Virus record (IMG/VR): IMGVR_UViG_3300032046_000102
Location: 1 to 36,537 of that record
DNA: 36,537 bases
Source of the DNA: a virus
Reading direction: 5' to 3' (one strand)
Under the pieces are notes generated by a model. It worked only from the letters and a program-made list of their open reading frames with translations. It did no database searches and was not told the origin of the DNA. Within the stretch, counting starts at the first letter, position 1; each line of letters opens with the position of its first letter. Below, piece by piece: positions 9,489-17,695 of this stretch. Position numbers and translations under genes: made by a program.

Positions 9489-10199
9489 TTAATAGTATTG
9501 TTTGTTAACATTTACATCATAACCAGAATCAAACAATACTATTCTGCCATCTTCTGTCTTGCCAAAATGGTCATATGCAATATCACCAGGAATTAAATCG
9601 TTATTTAATACCAATTCAGATAATTCATTAAAAAAATCTTTTGAAGAACCAAAGAAAGCATTTTCATAATTTGAAACGAAATTTTTGCTTCGTAAAGTAT
9701 TTAGTTGTTTCTGTTCTTCATACTCTTGTTTTAAAGCTTCTTCGCCATTTTTATTTGTTTTAAAAATAGTTTCAATAAATTTTCTGGTAAACGCAGAAGA
9801 TAATCCTGTTTGTTCTTGAAATTCTACTGGACTCTTAAATGGGATAACACGCTCTGATATTATCCACCAGTAGTTTTTATGATAATCATAAATTTTAGAA
9901 ACAATGTTTTTTGTCCTTGGGTTTGTGTAGACACTAACCTCAGTTTCATTTTGTCCTAAACCAGCCCCTATATCTGCTTGATCCCCACCAGCTACTTTAA
10001 TAACTCGGTTAGTAGATATTCTAAAAACAGTTCTAGATGAACCCTCACCTAGTTTTTTTACACCATGATTTTCTAAAATTTCAAATACATGATATACATC
10101 CTCTGCACTTTTTAATTCCTGGATTATATCTTTGCCAATGAAATTCTCTGATAATTTCTGCTTAACAACTTCTTTTATAAATTTTTTTAAATCACTCAT
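9489..10199 (-). CDS. Kinase-like paralogue A, tagged N-terminus
   Basis: The product has 236 residues. Residues 2-16 (SDLKKFIKEVVKQKL) form an amphipathic segment carrying I-K-E. A protein-kinase-like N-lobe follows: glycine loop GEGSSRTVF (51-59), VIKVA with Lys68, Glu87 in QNETEV, then KIYDYH and a hinge-like WIISERV (112-118). The C-lobe is short: PGDIAYDHFG (204-213) and a DFG-like FDSGYD (223-228). No HRD motif is visible, so it may be an atypical kinase, a pseudokinase or another nucleotide-binding phosphotransferase. It is the last of four tandem paralogues. Function is inferred from motifs only. Confidence 0.75.
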   Translation of the reverse strand: MSDLKKFIKEVVKQKLSENFIGKDIIQELKSAEDVYHVFEILENHGVKKLGEGSSRTVFRISTNRVIKVAGGDQADIGAGLGQNETEVSVYTNPRTKNIVSKIYDYHKNYWWIISERVIPFKSPVEFQEQTGLSSAFTRKFIETIFKTNKNGEEALKQEYEEQKQLNTLRSKNFVSNYENAFFGSSKDFFNELSELVLNNDLIPGDIAYDHFGKTEDGRIVLFDSGYDVNVNKQYY

Positions 10200-10200
10200 T

Positions 10201-10851
10201 TTATGACCAATTAGGATCTGATAACCCTGGATCTAAATATCTTAGTTCGCCAGAAGAATTCTTTCCCCAATGTATTATAATTCCCATATCTGCTATATCT
10301 AGACCTCTATTAAAATACTGTAATATTTTTTTAATAAACGGAAGTTCTTTAATTTCATCAAATTCATCCGTTTCATCTATATTTGTCAAAGTTGCTTGTA
10401 AACATAAGTCTGAAAATAAATTAAAATCTTTTATCCCTGTAAATTGTTCAAATTCTTCTTTTGAAACTGCTCTTACTGCTTCTGATAATATCCATTTATA
10501 TCCTGGGTCATTATCATATGTCTTTACAACCAAATCAGGAAATTTCCTGGAGGCAAAAATCTCAGCAGAATTTTGTTCTACTCCGTAGTCATTTCTAGCT
10601 ACTTTTAATACTTTTCCAGTACCAAAATGAAAAACAAGTCTAGAACTTCCAGAATTTGGCCCATTGTCACTTATTGATAGTGGCGGCAAAGTAGATTTGG
10701 CATAAAAAATTAATTCCTCTAAGTCTTCTATATCTTTCATATGTGAAAAATTAAATGTTTTTTTGGATTTTTGTCCATTTTTTTCATAAGTTTGAGTTAT
10801 AACTTTCTCTACCATGTTTTCTATTATAATATTTAGATTTTTATTTTTCAC
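10201..10851 (-). CDS. Kinase-like paralogue B, GTG start
   Basis: The product has 216 residues and starts at GTG, overlapping the TAG stop of the upstream paralogue (TAGTG); GGGAAA lies about ten bases before. The glycine loop is GSSRLVF (68-74), the lysine is in VLKVA (81-85), the glutamate in EQNSAEI (92-98), and the hinge-like stretch is WILSEAV (120-126). The C-lobe reads IADMGIIIHWG (186-196), GELRYLDPGLSD (201-212). The DFG position is DPG, which together with the lack of HRD makes classical kinase activity doubtful. Its N-terminus is the least tag-like of the four (NLNIIIENMVEKVI). Same tandem array as its neighbours. Confidence 0.72.
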   Translation of the reverse strand: MKNKNLNIIIENMVEKVITQTYEKNGQKSKKTFNFSHMKDIEDLEELIFYAKSTLPPLSISDNGPNSGSSRLVFHFGTGKVLKVARNDYGVEQNSAEIFASRKFPDLVVKTYDNDPGYKWILSEAVRAVSKEEFEQFTGIKDFNLFSDLCLQATLTNIDETDEFDEIKELPFIKKILQYFNRGLDIADMGIIIHWGKNSSGELRYLDPGLSDPNWS

Positions 10852-11609
10852 TAGTAATATTTCCCTATCACTTCATTTGATGCACCATAATCAAGTAATA
10901 CAAGATTTCCATTAACTGTAATTCCCCAATGGTCGGAATATGCTAAATCACCTGGAAAATGTCCAATAAGCAAGAGATTGTCAATTCCGATTAAATATTT
11001 ATTATTTGAAAGTTCTTCATAAAAAACTAAATCCTTTTTTAATTCATTTAATTTTAAATTAAAAATATCTTCTTCGTCTTCGTCCATATCTTTTTGTTTA
11101 TATAATTGATATTCTTTTATATCTTTATTAACAGATTTTTTTTCTTTATTTAAAAGTTCTTCTATGCTTTTATATCTTTTAGTATTAATTTGTTCTAAAA
11201 ACGAGTCCAGTTCATTAATAGTGAATCCTGTTATCATCTTAAATTCGTTATCGTTAGATACCCCACGAACAGCTTCTGAAATAAGCCAAGTATATTCTGG
11301 AGAATAATCATATATTTTAGTTATAATATCTTTAACTCCTGGTGTGGTAAACATTCCTACTTCTGCTTCATTTTGAGCGATTCCGCGAACCTCAGCGTCT
11401 GCTAATGCTAATTTTAAAACGTACTTTGTATTAGGTAATAAAAATGCGGCCCTTGACGAGCCTTTGCCTAATAGTTTTAAATTAATTGTTGCATAATCAT
11501 AACGTTCACTAGAGGTTTTTAAATTTTTAAAATAATTTATTTTAAATTGTGTTTTATATTCACTTAAAACCAATTGTTGTATATATTCTTTTAATAATTT
11601 TTTATTCAT
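10851..11609 (-). CDS. Kinase-like paralogue C, tagged N-terminus
   Basis: The product has 252 residues. I start at the ATG at 11609; a TTG at 11615 overlapping the upstream stop would add two residues. The tag-like N-terminus reads NKKLLKEYIQQLVLSEY. Kinase-like landmarks are GKGSSRAAF, YVLKLA, QNEAEV, KIYDYSPEYTWLISEAV, then a highly charged insertion of about 80 residues, PGDLAYSDHWG and LLDYGAS. The DYG triplet matches the DFG position; HRD is absent. It has the longest charged insertion of the group. It most resembles paralogue A in C-lobe motifs (PGD-AY-D-G). Likely co-translated with its neighbours, since the genes overlap. Confidence 0.75.
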   Translation of the reverse strand: MNKKLLKEYIQQLVLSEYKTQFKINYFKNLKTSSERYDYATINLKLLGKGSSRAAFLLPNTKYVLKLALADAEVRGIAQNEAEVGMFTTPGVKDIITKIYDYSPEYTWLISEAVRGVSNDNEFKMITGFTINELDSFLEQINTKRYKSIEELLNKEKKSVNKDIKEYQLYKQKDMDEDEEDIFNLKLNELKKDLVFYEELSNNKYLIGIDNLLLIGHFPGDLAYSDHWGITVNGNLVLLDYGASNEVIGKYY

Positions 11610-11611
11610 TT

Positions 11612-12274
11612 TCAAAACCCATAATCTACCAAAACCAATTCGTCACTTCCTTGTTTTGTACCTAAATGAGAAGGAACTAAGATTTCCTCAGCACCCACAC
11701 CAGCTTTAATAGCTTTAAATAGTTTTAATACATTTTTATTTGTTCGCCAATCGGAACCAAAATCTGTTAAATCTTCTATTTCATCTTTTAGTTTTGGATA
11801 TTTTTGTGGATTCAGAATTTGTTCTGGAGTATATAGTCCAAACAATTCATAAAAAACAATCTCCATTTCATCCCAATAAAGTCCAGTAAAATTAAAAATT
11901 TCATCTCTGTTTTCAAAAGATAAAACATTTATCTTCTCAGTTAAAATCCATTTAAATTTTGCGTCATAGTCATAAATTTCTGGAACAATACCAATTGAGT
12001 GTAATTTCGTATAAAGTTTTAATTCTTTTTTGTTTTGCTCTATTCCATTAGCATATCCAGTATGTGCCTTTGCTATTTTCAAAACTTTGTTTGTATCAAA
12101 ATCAAATACAATTCTACCGCCACCTTCTCCAACAATAGATAAAAACTTTGAACAATATTCTATTTGTTCTTCTAAAGTTTTAAGATTTTTAAATGTATCA
12201 AAATCAAAAGAATTAGATAAACTCAAGTCAAGTTCTTCTTTTATTAATTGCTTTAATAGGTTTTTATTTAACAT
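11612..12274 (-). CDS. Kinase-like paralogue D, strong LIKEE tag
   Basis: The product has 220 residues from the ATG at 12274, one base after the stop of the pentapeptide gene; an ATG at 12298 would add eight residues but has no ribosome site and would place the tag internally. The N-terminus [18 protein letters not shown] is the best form of the recurrent tag and is nearly identical at DNA level to two other genes. The lobe motifs are GEGGGRIVF (50-58), VLKIA with Lys66, EQNKKEL (79-85), WILTEKI and a terminal LVLVDYGF. The chain stops right at the DYG, so everything after the DFG position is absent. Probably a minimal kinase-like fold. Confidence 0.75.
   Translation of the reverse strand: MLNKNLLKQLIKEELDLSLSNSFDFDTFKNLKTLEEQIEYCSKFLSIVGEGGGRIVFDFDTNKVLKIAKAHTGYANGIEQNKKELKLYTKLHSIGIVPEIYDYDAKFKWILTEKINVLSFENRDEIFNFTGLYWDEMEIVFYELFGLYTPEQILNPQKYPKLKDEIEDLTDFGSDWRTNKNVLKLFKAIKAGVGAEEILVPSHLGTKQGSDELVLVDYGF
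12235..12258 (-). repeat. Tag-coding DNA repeat, copy 1 (paralogue D)
   Basis: Encodes LLKQLIKEE. Differs by a single base from the copies at 13664 and 17354 over the shared 23-24 bases, although the rest of these three genes is unrelated. Confidence 0.7.
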
Positions 12275-12275
12275 T

Positions 12276-13712
12276 TTATACCCAGTAAATCCTATCATAA
12301 CTTGAGATAGAATCTTTAAATGGTTCTATAATTTTAATTTGATTTTTAGAAATAATTGCTCCTTCAAGATTTGCTCCTGCAAGATTTGCTCCTTCAAGAT
12401 TTACTCCTGTAATATTTGCTCCTGCAATATTTGCTCCTGTAAGATTTGCTCCTTGAAGATTTGCCATTGAAAAATTTAAATATTGTAAATTTGCTCTTTG
12501 AAGGTTTGCCCCTTGAAGTTCTGCTTTTTCGAGACTTGCTCCTTCAAGATTTGTTCCTTCAAGATTTGCTCCTGTAAGATTTGCTCTTGAAAGATCTGCT
12601 CCTTGAAGATTTGCTCCTTGAAGATTTGCTCCTTGAAGAGTTGCTGCTTGAAGAGTTGCTGCTCGAAGGTATACTTTTTGAACATTTGCTCCTTCAAGTC
12701 TTGCTCTATAAAGATTTGCTCTTGCAAGTTTTGCTCTATAGAGATTTGCTCCTTGAAGATTTGCTCCTATAAGATTTGCGTCCTCTAGATTTGCTCCTTC
12801 AAGATTTGCTCCTTCAAGATTTGCTCCTCGAAGGTATACTTTTTGAAGATTTGCTCCTTGAAGATTTGCTGCTTTAAGTTCTACATTATTTTCGATTGCC
12901 TCTATTATTGCTTCTTTTATATTATTTGCCGTTTCTGAGGAATAAATTTTATTACCATCTATATCAAAAATACTTAATGTTACACCTACTGCTTCAAATC
13001 CTATTTTTGAATTGATTATCTTAATAATATTTTCTGGTAATAAATTTCCTAACATGTATCGTTCATATTTCGCATCCTGTTCATCAAATATTTCAATTTC
13101 ATTCGAATCAGGCACGTAAGAAATAGCATATTTTTTATTGTTTTGTTTATTAAAAACAAATATAAACCTAGTTCCTATTGAAGAATAATTATCAAATGCA
13201 TTATTGCCTTTTGTAGCACTAATACACCACTTTGTGTTTGAACCAAGTTTACATGATGCTTCCATAGAATTTGGTTGGGTTACTAACCAGTCTCCATCGC
13301 TATAAATGGTTTCATATTTTTTTTCTTTTTTTTTGTTTAATTCTTTTGATTTTAATTGATCTTGTGAAAATTCAACTAGATTTCTTAAATCATATAATGA
13401 TTTATAAGAATTTATATCCTTGTTTTTAACTACATTTTTTTCTGAAAGATTATCAAAATTATTCAATAATTCAAGTAAATCTTCTTTATCAATTTCTTGT
13501 TCGGAAAATCCATTTACTATAAATTGTTTAGCAAGCCACTCAATATATTTCGAGTTTAAATTGTTTTCTTTAAACCATAAAATTGAATCTTTAAATTCGG
13601 GAAACTTGAGAGCAACATCCTCAAATCTTCCTTCGTTTAAATTATTTAAAACAAGATTAATCTCTTCTTTTATTAATTGTTTTAATAGAGTTTTGATATA
13701 ATTTAATTCCAT
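12276..13712 (-). CDS. Pentapeptide-repeat protein with KWC domain and LIKEE tag
   Basis: The product has 478 residues in three parts. Residues 6-19 carry the tag ([14 protein letters not shown]). Residues about 30-215 hold a domain seen in diverse phage proteins, with [21 protein letters not shown], then [10 protein letters not shown] (156-165) and [13 protein letters not shown]; its function is unknown to me. Residues about 279-455 are some 35 pentapeptide repeats of the A-N-L-x-G type, which fold into a right-handed beta helix; in QnrA/MfpA-type proteins such a helix mimics DNA and binds gyrase. The linker and C-terminus are homologous to the next gene. A gyrase or DNA-binding target is only one possibility. 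Confidence 0.85.
   Translation of the reverse strand: MELNYIKTLLKQLIKEEINLVLNNLNEGRFEDVALKFPEFKDSILWFKENNLNSKYIEWLAKQFIVNGFSEQEIDKEDLLELLNNFDNLSEKNVVKNKDINSYKSLYDLRNLVEFSQDQLKSKELNKKKEKKYETIYSDGDWLVTQPNSMEASCKLGSNTKWCISATKGNNAFDNYSSIGTRFIFVFNKQNNKKYAISYVPDSNEIEIFDEQDAKYERYMLGNLLPENIIKIINSKIGFEAVGVTLSIFDIDGNKIYSSETANNIKEAIIEAIENNVELKAANLQGANLQKVYLRGANLEGANLEGANLEDANLIGANLQGANLYRAKLARANLYRARLEGANVQKVYLRAATLQAATLQGANLQGANLQGADLSRANLTGANLEGTNLEGASLEKAELQGANLQRANLQYLNFSMANLQGANLTGANIAGANITGVNLEGANLAGANLEGAIISKNQIKIIEPFKDSISSYDRIYWV
12348..12878 (-). repeat. 15-bp-period repeat coding the pentapeptide array
   Basis: Around 35 degenerate 15-base units, plus-strand form close to AGATTTGCTCCTTGA, in frame in the 478-residue gene. 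Contiguous and without spacers, so it is a coding repeat and not a CRISPR array. Near-identical units suggest growth by slippage or unequal exchange. Confidence 0.85.
13664..13687 (-). repeat. Tag-coding DNA repeat, copy 2
   Basis: Start of the 478-residue pentapeptide gene, coding LLKQLIKEE. Shares its 23-base core with 17354-17377 without a mismatch and with 12235-12258 with one mismatch. Confidence 0.7.
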
Positions 13713-14278
13713 TCAATAGTTTCATACCCAACAATTGAGTCTTTATATTTATCCACAGTATTTTGATGTTTTTTAGACATTACAGCATCTGTAAGATTTG
13801 CTCCTTCAAGATTTGCTCCTTCAAGATTTGCTCCCCAAAGATTTGCTCTCCAAAGATTTGCTCCTTGAAGATTTGCTCCTTGAAGAGTTGCTCTTGAAAG
13901 ATCTGCTCCTTGAAGATTTGCTCCTTGAAGATTTGCTTCTTCAAGTCCTGCTCTATAGAGAATTGCTCTAGCAAGATTTGCTCCTGTAAGATTTGCTGCA
14001 TCTAGATCTGCATCTGAAAGATCTGCTCCTTTGAGATTTGCTCCTTGAAGATTTGCTACTTGAAGATCTACATATAAAAGAGCTGCTATTTCGAGATCTA
14101 TTTTTTTAGAAACTGCTTCTTCTAGTGCTTCTTTAATATTTTTAGCAGTTTCTGATTTATAAATAATTTTTCCATTGATATCTTTAATTGAAATATATTC
14201 ACCTTCATCTCCACTATTCATTATAGATTCAATCTCTTCTTTTATAATTCTTTTAAGATGATTTGTTGTTATTTTCAT
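13703..14278 (-). CDS. Pentapeptide-repeat protein, short paralogue with IIKEE tag
   Basis: The product has 191 residues. The N-terminus [17 protein letters not shown] is tag-like. Residues 30-62 ([22 protein letters not shown]) match the linker of the 478-residue paralogue ([22 protein letters not shown]), residues 65-165 contain about 20 pentapeptide repeats, and the C-termini align ([14 protein letters not shown] against [14 protein letters not shown]). It lacks the KWC domain. AGGAAT repeated three times precedes the ATG. The gene overlaps the next by ten bases. The beta-helix fold is secure from the repeats; the target is unknown. Confidence 0.85.
   Translation of the reverse strand: MKITTNHLKRIIKEEIESIMNSGDEGEYISIKDINGKIIYKSETAKNIKEALEEAVSKKIDLEIAALLYVDLQVANLQGANLKGADLSDADLDAANLTGANLARAILYRAGLEEANLQGANLQGADLSRATLQGANLQGANLWRANLWGANLEGANLEGANLTDAVMSKKHQNTVDKYKDSIVGYETIEWN
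13784..14086 (-). repeat. 15-bp-period repeat coding the second pentapeptide array
   Basis: About 20 units of the same 15-base type as in the neighbouring gene, in frame, coding A(N/D)LxG repeats. The similarity of units between the two genes could allow recombination between them. Confidence 0.8.
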
Positions 14279-14360
14279 ATTCCTATTCCTATTCCTATAA
14301 TAAAGTCACATATTTGAACAAAACCTATAAGAAAGATAGAGTTTTCATACAATCTAAATA

Positions 14361-15041
14361 TTAATCATCTGAATAAAAGGTAGAAGCTTTCTTTGATTCG
14401 TCAACAGTTACTTCTCTTGGGCCTTCTCCGAGAGCAATATCAGGCATATCTTCAGTGAGTCTATCACGCATCTCTCTAAAGTCTCCAGTTGTCCCTTCTT
14501 TGTTCTCTGGCAATCCTCTTTGTTGAACAAATTCTTTTTGTACATTTTTTTGAATATATGTTTCAATGCTATCTTTTGTTGGATTAACAAAAATTTCTGG
14601 ATCAAATTCTCCAATACGAGCAGGATTTCCTAGAATTTTATACCCTACTTCATATTCTACTTGACCATATAAGTTATTTAAATAAGTAAAATTTGAAACT
14701 TCATATACTTGAGTGCCGTAAACAAAAAAGTCACCTTCATTAACAGTGAAACCTTTGTCAATTAAATCACGAGCCTGTACAAAGACTTCCAAAGTAGTAA
14801 TTTGTTCCATTCCAAATTGAAAATATTTGTTTGTTACTTTTGGTTGAGCAGCCAAAACATCTAGTTTTATTGGATTTTCAAATATCTTTTTAACAGCTTC
14901 TTCGTAAATTGGATGTACTCTTGTCTTAAGAGTTGTAATTGGAAAATAAACAATAAACTGACCAACAATGTCCTTTATGACTTCTTTGGTAATGTCATTA
15001 ATGAATTGAATCTCCCGAGATGTTACAAATAAGCGCGACAT
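14361..15041 (-). CDS. Neck or head-closure protein, possibly gp14-like
   Basis: The product has 226 residues. It begins SRLFVTSREIQFINDITKEV, contains FIVYFPITTLKTRVHPIYEEAVKKIFENPIKL, then LEVFVQARDLIDKGFTVNEGDFFVYGTQVYEVSNFTYLNNLYG. The GDFFVYGTQVYEV stretch resembles the GDLIYF...FEI strand pair of T4-type neck protein gp14 and of other head-closure rings. T4 gp14 forms part of the neck that seals the filled head. The neighbouring gp13-like gene supports this. No LIKEE-type tag is present at the N-terminus. The assignment to gp14 is tentative; a virion neck role is more secure than the exact homologue. Confidence 0.5.
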   Translation of the reverse strand: MSRLFVTSREIQFINDITKEVIKDIVGQFIVYFPITTLKTRVHPIYEEAVKKIFENPIKLDVLAAQPKVTNKYFQFGMEQITTLEVFVQARDLIDKGFTVNEGDFFVYGTQVYEVSNFTYLNNLYGQVEYEVGYKILGNPARIGEFDPEIFVNPTKDSIETYIQKNVQKEFVQQRGLPENKEGTTGDFREMRDRLTEDMPDIALGEGPREVTVDESKKASTFYSDD

Positions 15042-15169
15042 AAAATTAATTATTGATTCAATGTTCTTTTTATCTTATATCTGGCTGATTTGATTGTTCG
15101 TTATAATATGTTTTCATAGCTTATCTTCTTTATATAGAGATAAGTACGTTGGTAGGGGACGTAATTCCA

Positions 15170-16441
15170 CTAACCCATTTTTATGCAAAATAAGGGAGAA
15201 ATTGGCAGCAAAACCATTTGCTCCATTAAAAGCTTAGCTTTATTGGTTTCCATTTCTTGAAGTTTGTCATAAGACAGTGCATCAAGTTTAGTTTTTATAC
15301 CATTATCTCCGACAGTAAGGTCTTTAATAGTTTCTTTCGCTTCATCAACAAGTTCTTGGCCATTTAGAGTAACTTCGCCACCTGGAACTGGAAGGGGTGA
15401 TTTAATTTTACCACGGATCAAACCAAGTAAATGTGTTGATCTTGCTAGAGTATATTGAAAGATCCAATTTCTAGCCCAAGGATTTAAAGATTTATAATCT
15501 ATTAGACCATAAGGAATATTTGCTGGATTGCTTGCACCAAAAATGGTACCATCTGGAATACCAGTAGACGAACCTCCAGCACTAGAACTATTATATACAA
15601 GACTACCAGAATCATTTAATTCGTAATTTAAAAGACTAGATTGTGGATATCCGACTCTGATCCATAATTTATCATTATAACCTGGGATAAGGTTACTTGG
15701 GACTGGATATAATCTTATGTGACGACCTGATATTTTATATGAATAGTGAGAGCGCCTAACTCTTTGTGCTGCTTCAAGCATTCCGGCTCTTAATACATCT
15801 TCAAAGAGTGGTAAAACATAAAATCTTGTATCAGGAATATAAGATTCTACTGGTAGACCTTGAGCTACAAAGTTTGATGCTAAGTTTGAATTAAAAACAT
15901 ATTGGATTGGAGCCTGGTGAAAGACTTCGTGTATTTTTAGTTTCCCGGCTGAACCCGAAGGCATTAAGGACGCTATAGGCTGTCCAGCGTCGTTTTTAAG
16001 CTCTGTATAAATATCATAGTCCTGTTTACCCATGGTTAGAGTTATAGAGCCAGAATAAGTATCCTGGACGCCTCCATAACCCACCTCGGCTGCATAGGGC
16101 TCAGCTTGTCTAACAAGAAACTCTAAAGTTGGTCTTACGTATGTATTTTGTAAGTTTATTGTTGAATAACCAGTTTGAGAATTCCAGGAACCAGTAGGAG
16201 AACCAAGAAGTGAAGTTAAATTACTTTTAGCTTGATATTCAATCATAAAAGCATTAAAAGCCAAAGTTGCTTCTTCAAAACATTTCCAAACCTGTTTTTT
16301 TGTTAATTCAACAGACAGAACATCTTCTCCAAGACTTCTAAAAACATAAGTAACGATTTTATCAGCATCAACTTGAAAAGCAGGGTCTGCATTCCAGTAA
16401 CCCCAAATTGTTGGGTTAAGTGTTGTCATAAATGTGGACAT
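15170..16441 (-). CDS. gp13: Neck protein (gp13-like)
   Basis: The product has 423 residues from the ATG at 16441; a TTG at 16507 would extend it by 22 hydrophobic residues without support. Near the N-terminus VFRSLGEDVLSVELTKKQVWKCFEEATLAFNAF matches the LG-x-P-V-x-E-I-N-I...ALQFF start of gp13 proteins, and near the C-terminus PWARNWIFQYTLARST, GKIKSPLPVPGGEVTLNG and QELVDEAKETIKDL match the conserved W-x-x-x-Y-A...L-P-G-G-V-x-x-N-G-Q end. In T4, gp13 joins gp14 in the neck that connects head and tail. The central part has a low-complexity SSSAGGSSTGIPDG loop. No ribosome site is obvious. Confidence 0.72.
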   Translation of the reverse strand: MSTFMTTLNPTIWGYWNADPAFQVDADKIVTYVFRSLGEDVLSVELTKKQVWKCFEEATLAFNAFMIEYQAKSNLTSLLGSPTGSWNSQTGYSTINLQNTYVRPTLEFLVRQAEPYAAEVGYGGVQDTYSGSITLTMGKQDYDIYTELKNDAGQPIASLMPSGSAGKLKIHEVFHQAPIQYVFNSNLASNFVAQGLPVESYIPDTRFYVLPLFEDVLRAGMLEAAQRVRRSHYSYKISGRHIRLYPVPSNLIPGYNDKLWIRVGYPQSSLLNYELNDSGSLVYNSSSAGGSSTGIPDGTIFGASNPANIPYGLIDYKSLNPWARNWIFQYTLARSTHLLGLIRGKIKSPLPVPGGEVTLNGQELVDEAKETIKDLTVGDNGIKTKLDALSYDKLQEMETNKAKLLMEQMVLLPISPLFCIKMG

Positions 16442-16508
16442 GTTGTTAAATAGATTTAAACTATATAAAATTGGTTTAAAACTTAACCAAAGATGATATC
16501 TTTCCAAT

Positions 16509-17060
16509 ATGAAAGAAGATTTGTATAAAAATCCTATCTTTATTTTTGATTTTGATAATACCTTAATAAAACCAGAAGCAAAAATTATTGTTAAGAAAAA
16601 GAACGGAGATATTGTATTATTACAAAGCCATGATTACGATCAATATATCTTTGACAAAGATGACATTGTTGATTTTAGAGAGTTTGAAACTAGTAACAAA
16701 TATGAAATAATTAAAAAAACTTTTTCTAGACTTAAATTACTTTATAAGTTTTATTCTCCAACACAAATTTTAATACTTAGTGCAAGACAATCACCTGTTG
16801 AGATTTTTCAATTTTTATTAGATCAAAATCTTTTGAATATAAAAGTATCTGCTCTAGGAGTTCCGCTAGGAAAAAATAATGGAATTTATAAAGCAAATGA
16901 AATTGAAGAAATTCTGAATACAAAAAATATAGATTATGTTGAATTTTATGATGACAGGAACGACTGTATAAAAGAAGTAAGTAAACTAAAAACAAAATAC
17001 AAAACCTGTAAATTTAAAATCTTTCAAGTTATAGATTCTTCTTACACAGTAGAGATTTAA
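16509..17060 (+). CDS. HAD-superfamily phosphatase
   Basis: The product has 183 residues with all four HAD motifs: FIFDFDNTLI (11-20; DxDxT nucleophile), ILILSARQ (Ser, about 89-96), a Lys in IYKANEIEEI (about 125-134) and VEFYDDRNDCIKEV (about 142-155). Phages use such enzymes as nucleic-acid end or nucleotide phosphatases, as in the 3'-phosphatase half of T4 Pnkp; the substrate here is not determined. It is the only plus-strand gene within a 33-kb minus-strand block, divergent from the gp13-like gene and abutting the 109-residue gene tail to tail with no gap. No strong ribosome site is visible. Confidence 0.82.
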   Translation: MKEDLYKNPIFIFDFDNTLIKPEAKIIVKKKNGDIVLLQSHDYDQYIFDKDDIVDFREFETSNKYEIIKKTFSRLKLLYKFYSPTQILILSARQSPVEIFQFLLDQNLLNIKVSALGVPLGKNNGIYKANEIEEILNTKNIDYVEFYDDRNDCIKEVSKLKTKYKTCKFKIFQVIDSSYTVEI

Positions 17061-17390
17061 TTATTTATCTCTTATTTGAGGACGTTTGCCAAAATAAGAA
17101 TAACTTAGAATACTTTTAGGAGTTACTGTAGTTCTAATAACTTTATCCATTAAATGTCTAAATTCAACTTTTTGCAAGTATGGGTCTTGAATGTTGATAA
17201 TATATTGAATATCTCTTTTATGTAAACCCAACATAGCCATTGCTCCTGTGAACATTGCTAATTTTGTAGGATCTTTTGCGATATCATCTAATAAGCCTGC
17301 TGCTTTATCCTTTAAAGAATCCATTAATCCTTCATTTAAAGCATTTTCAACTTCTTCTTTTATTAATTGTTTTAATAATTCTTTACTCAT
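17061..17390 (-). CDS. Small tagged protein (LLKQLIKEE)
   Basis: The product has 109 residues, beginning [20 protein letters not shown]. The rest (LKDKAAGLLDDIAKD, then TKLAMFTGAMAMLGLHKRDI, then a basic end FGKRPQIRDK) is not recognised. A short hydrophobic stretch at 42-56 might be a helix or a weak membrane segment. The start overlaps the stop of the upstream gene (ATGA), so translation is probably coupled. The tag is followed by a plausible processing point in the IKE, leaving a mature domain of about 95 residues if cut. Confidence 0.75.
   Translation of the reverse strand: MSKELLKQLIKEEVENALNEGLMDSLKDKAAGLLDDIAKDPTKLAMFTGAMAMLGLHKRDIQYIINIQDPYLQKVEFRHLMDKVIRTTVTPKSILSYSYFGKRPQIRDK
17354..17377 (-). 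repeat. Tag-coding DNA repeat, copy 3
   Basis: Codes LLKQLIKEE in the 109-residue gene, with the same 23-base core as 13664-13687. The genes are otherwise unrelated and 3.7 kb apart. Confidence 0.7.
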
Positions 17391-17695
17391 GAATCACGCT
17401 TTTTTGTAAAAACAGCATCGGGTGCTGAAATGGCAACTCTTTGAATTGGGTTTTTAGCAGCATGACTATAAATTTCTGGATTTGTTTTGTCTCTAGAAAT
17501 TTGATCACCAGCACTTGTTATTTCAAAATTCTTTTCAATGAAGTCCTCATATGGAACACGGTCTGCATCATCATCATCATTGTCTTTTTTTGATTTATTG
17601 TTATCTGCCAAAGCTTCTAGTTCTTCTTCCATAACTTCATAAATCAAATCTATTATTTGTTCTTTAAATTCTTTAAGAGAAATTTTGTTGTTCAT
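17387..17695 (-). CDS. Small protein with duplicated N-terminal module, C-terminus type 1
   Basis: The product has 102 residues from the ATG at 17695; an ATG at 17725 is possible, but the shorter form matches its neighbour exactly and has AGGGA before it. The first 35 residues (starting NNKISLKEFKEQIIDLIYE and running to ALADNNKS) are identical to those of the gene at 17755-18093. After that the two are unrelated: here an Asp-rich stretch (KKDNDDDDADRV), then YEDFIEKNFEIT and a basic end. LIYE fits the [L/I]-x-E rule. No family is recognised. Confidence 0.75.
   Translation of the reverse strand: MNNKISLKEFKEQIIDLIYEVMEEELEALADNNKSKKDNDDDDADRVPYEDFIEKNFEITSAGDQISRDKTNPEIYSHAAKNPIQRVAISAPDAVFTKKRDS

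Noticed and set aside
12275-12298. Upstream ATG for kinase-like paralogue D
   Set aside because: No ribosome site, overlaps the previous gene, and would move the tag from the N-terminus.
12340-14090. Dense 15-base repeats resembling a CRISPR array or minisatellite
   Set aside because: There are no spacers, and the period of five codons matches pentapeptide repeats in frame in two genes.
15042-15169. Possible terminator or promoter in the 128-base gap (hairpin CTTATCT/AGATAAG)
   Set aside because: Seven-base stem with an 11-base loop and no T run; too weak in AT-rich sequence.
16442-16507. TTG start extending the gp13-like protein
   Set aside because: The extra 22 residues are hydrophobic and unlike the family, no ribosome site is present, and the extension fills the gap to a divergent gene.
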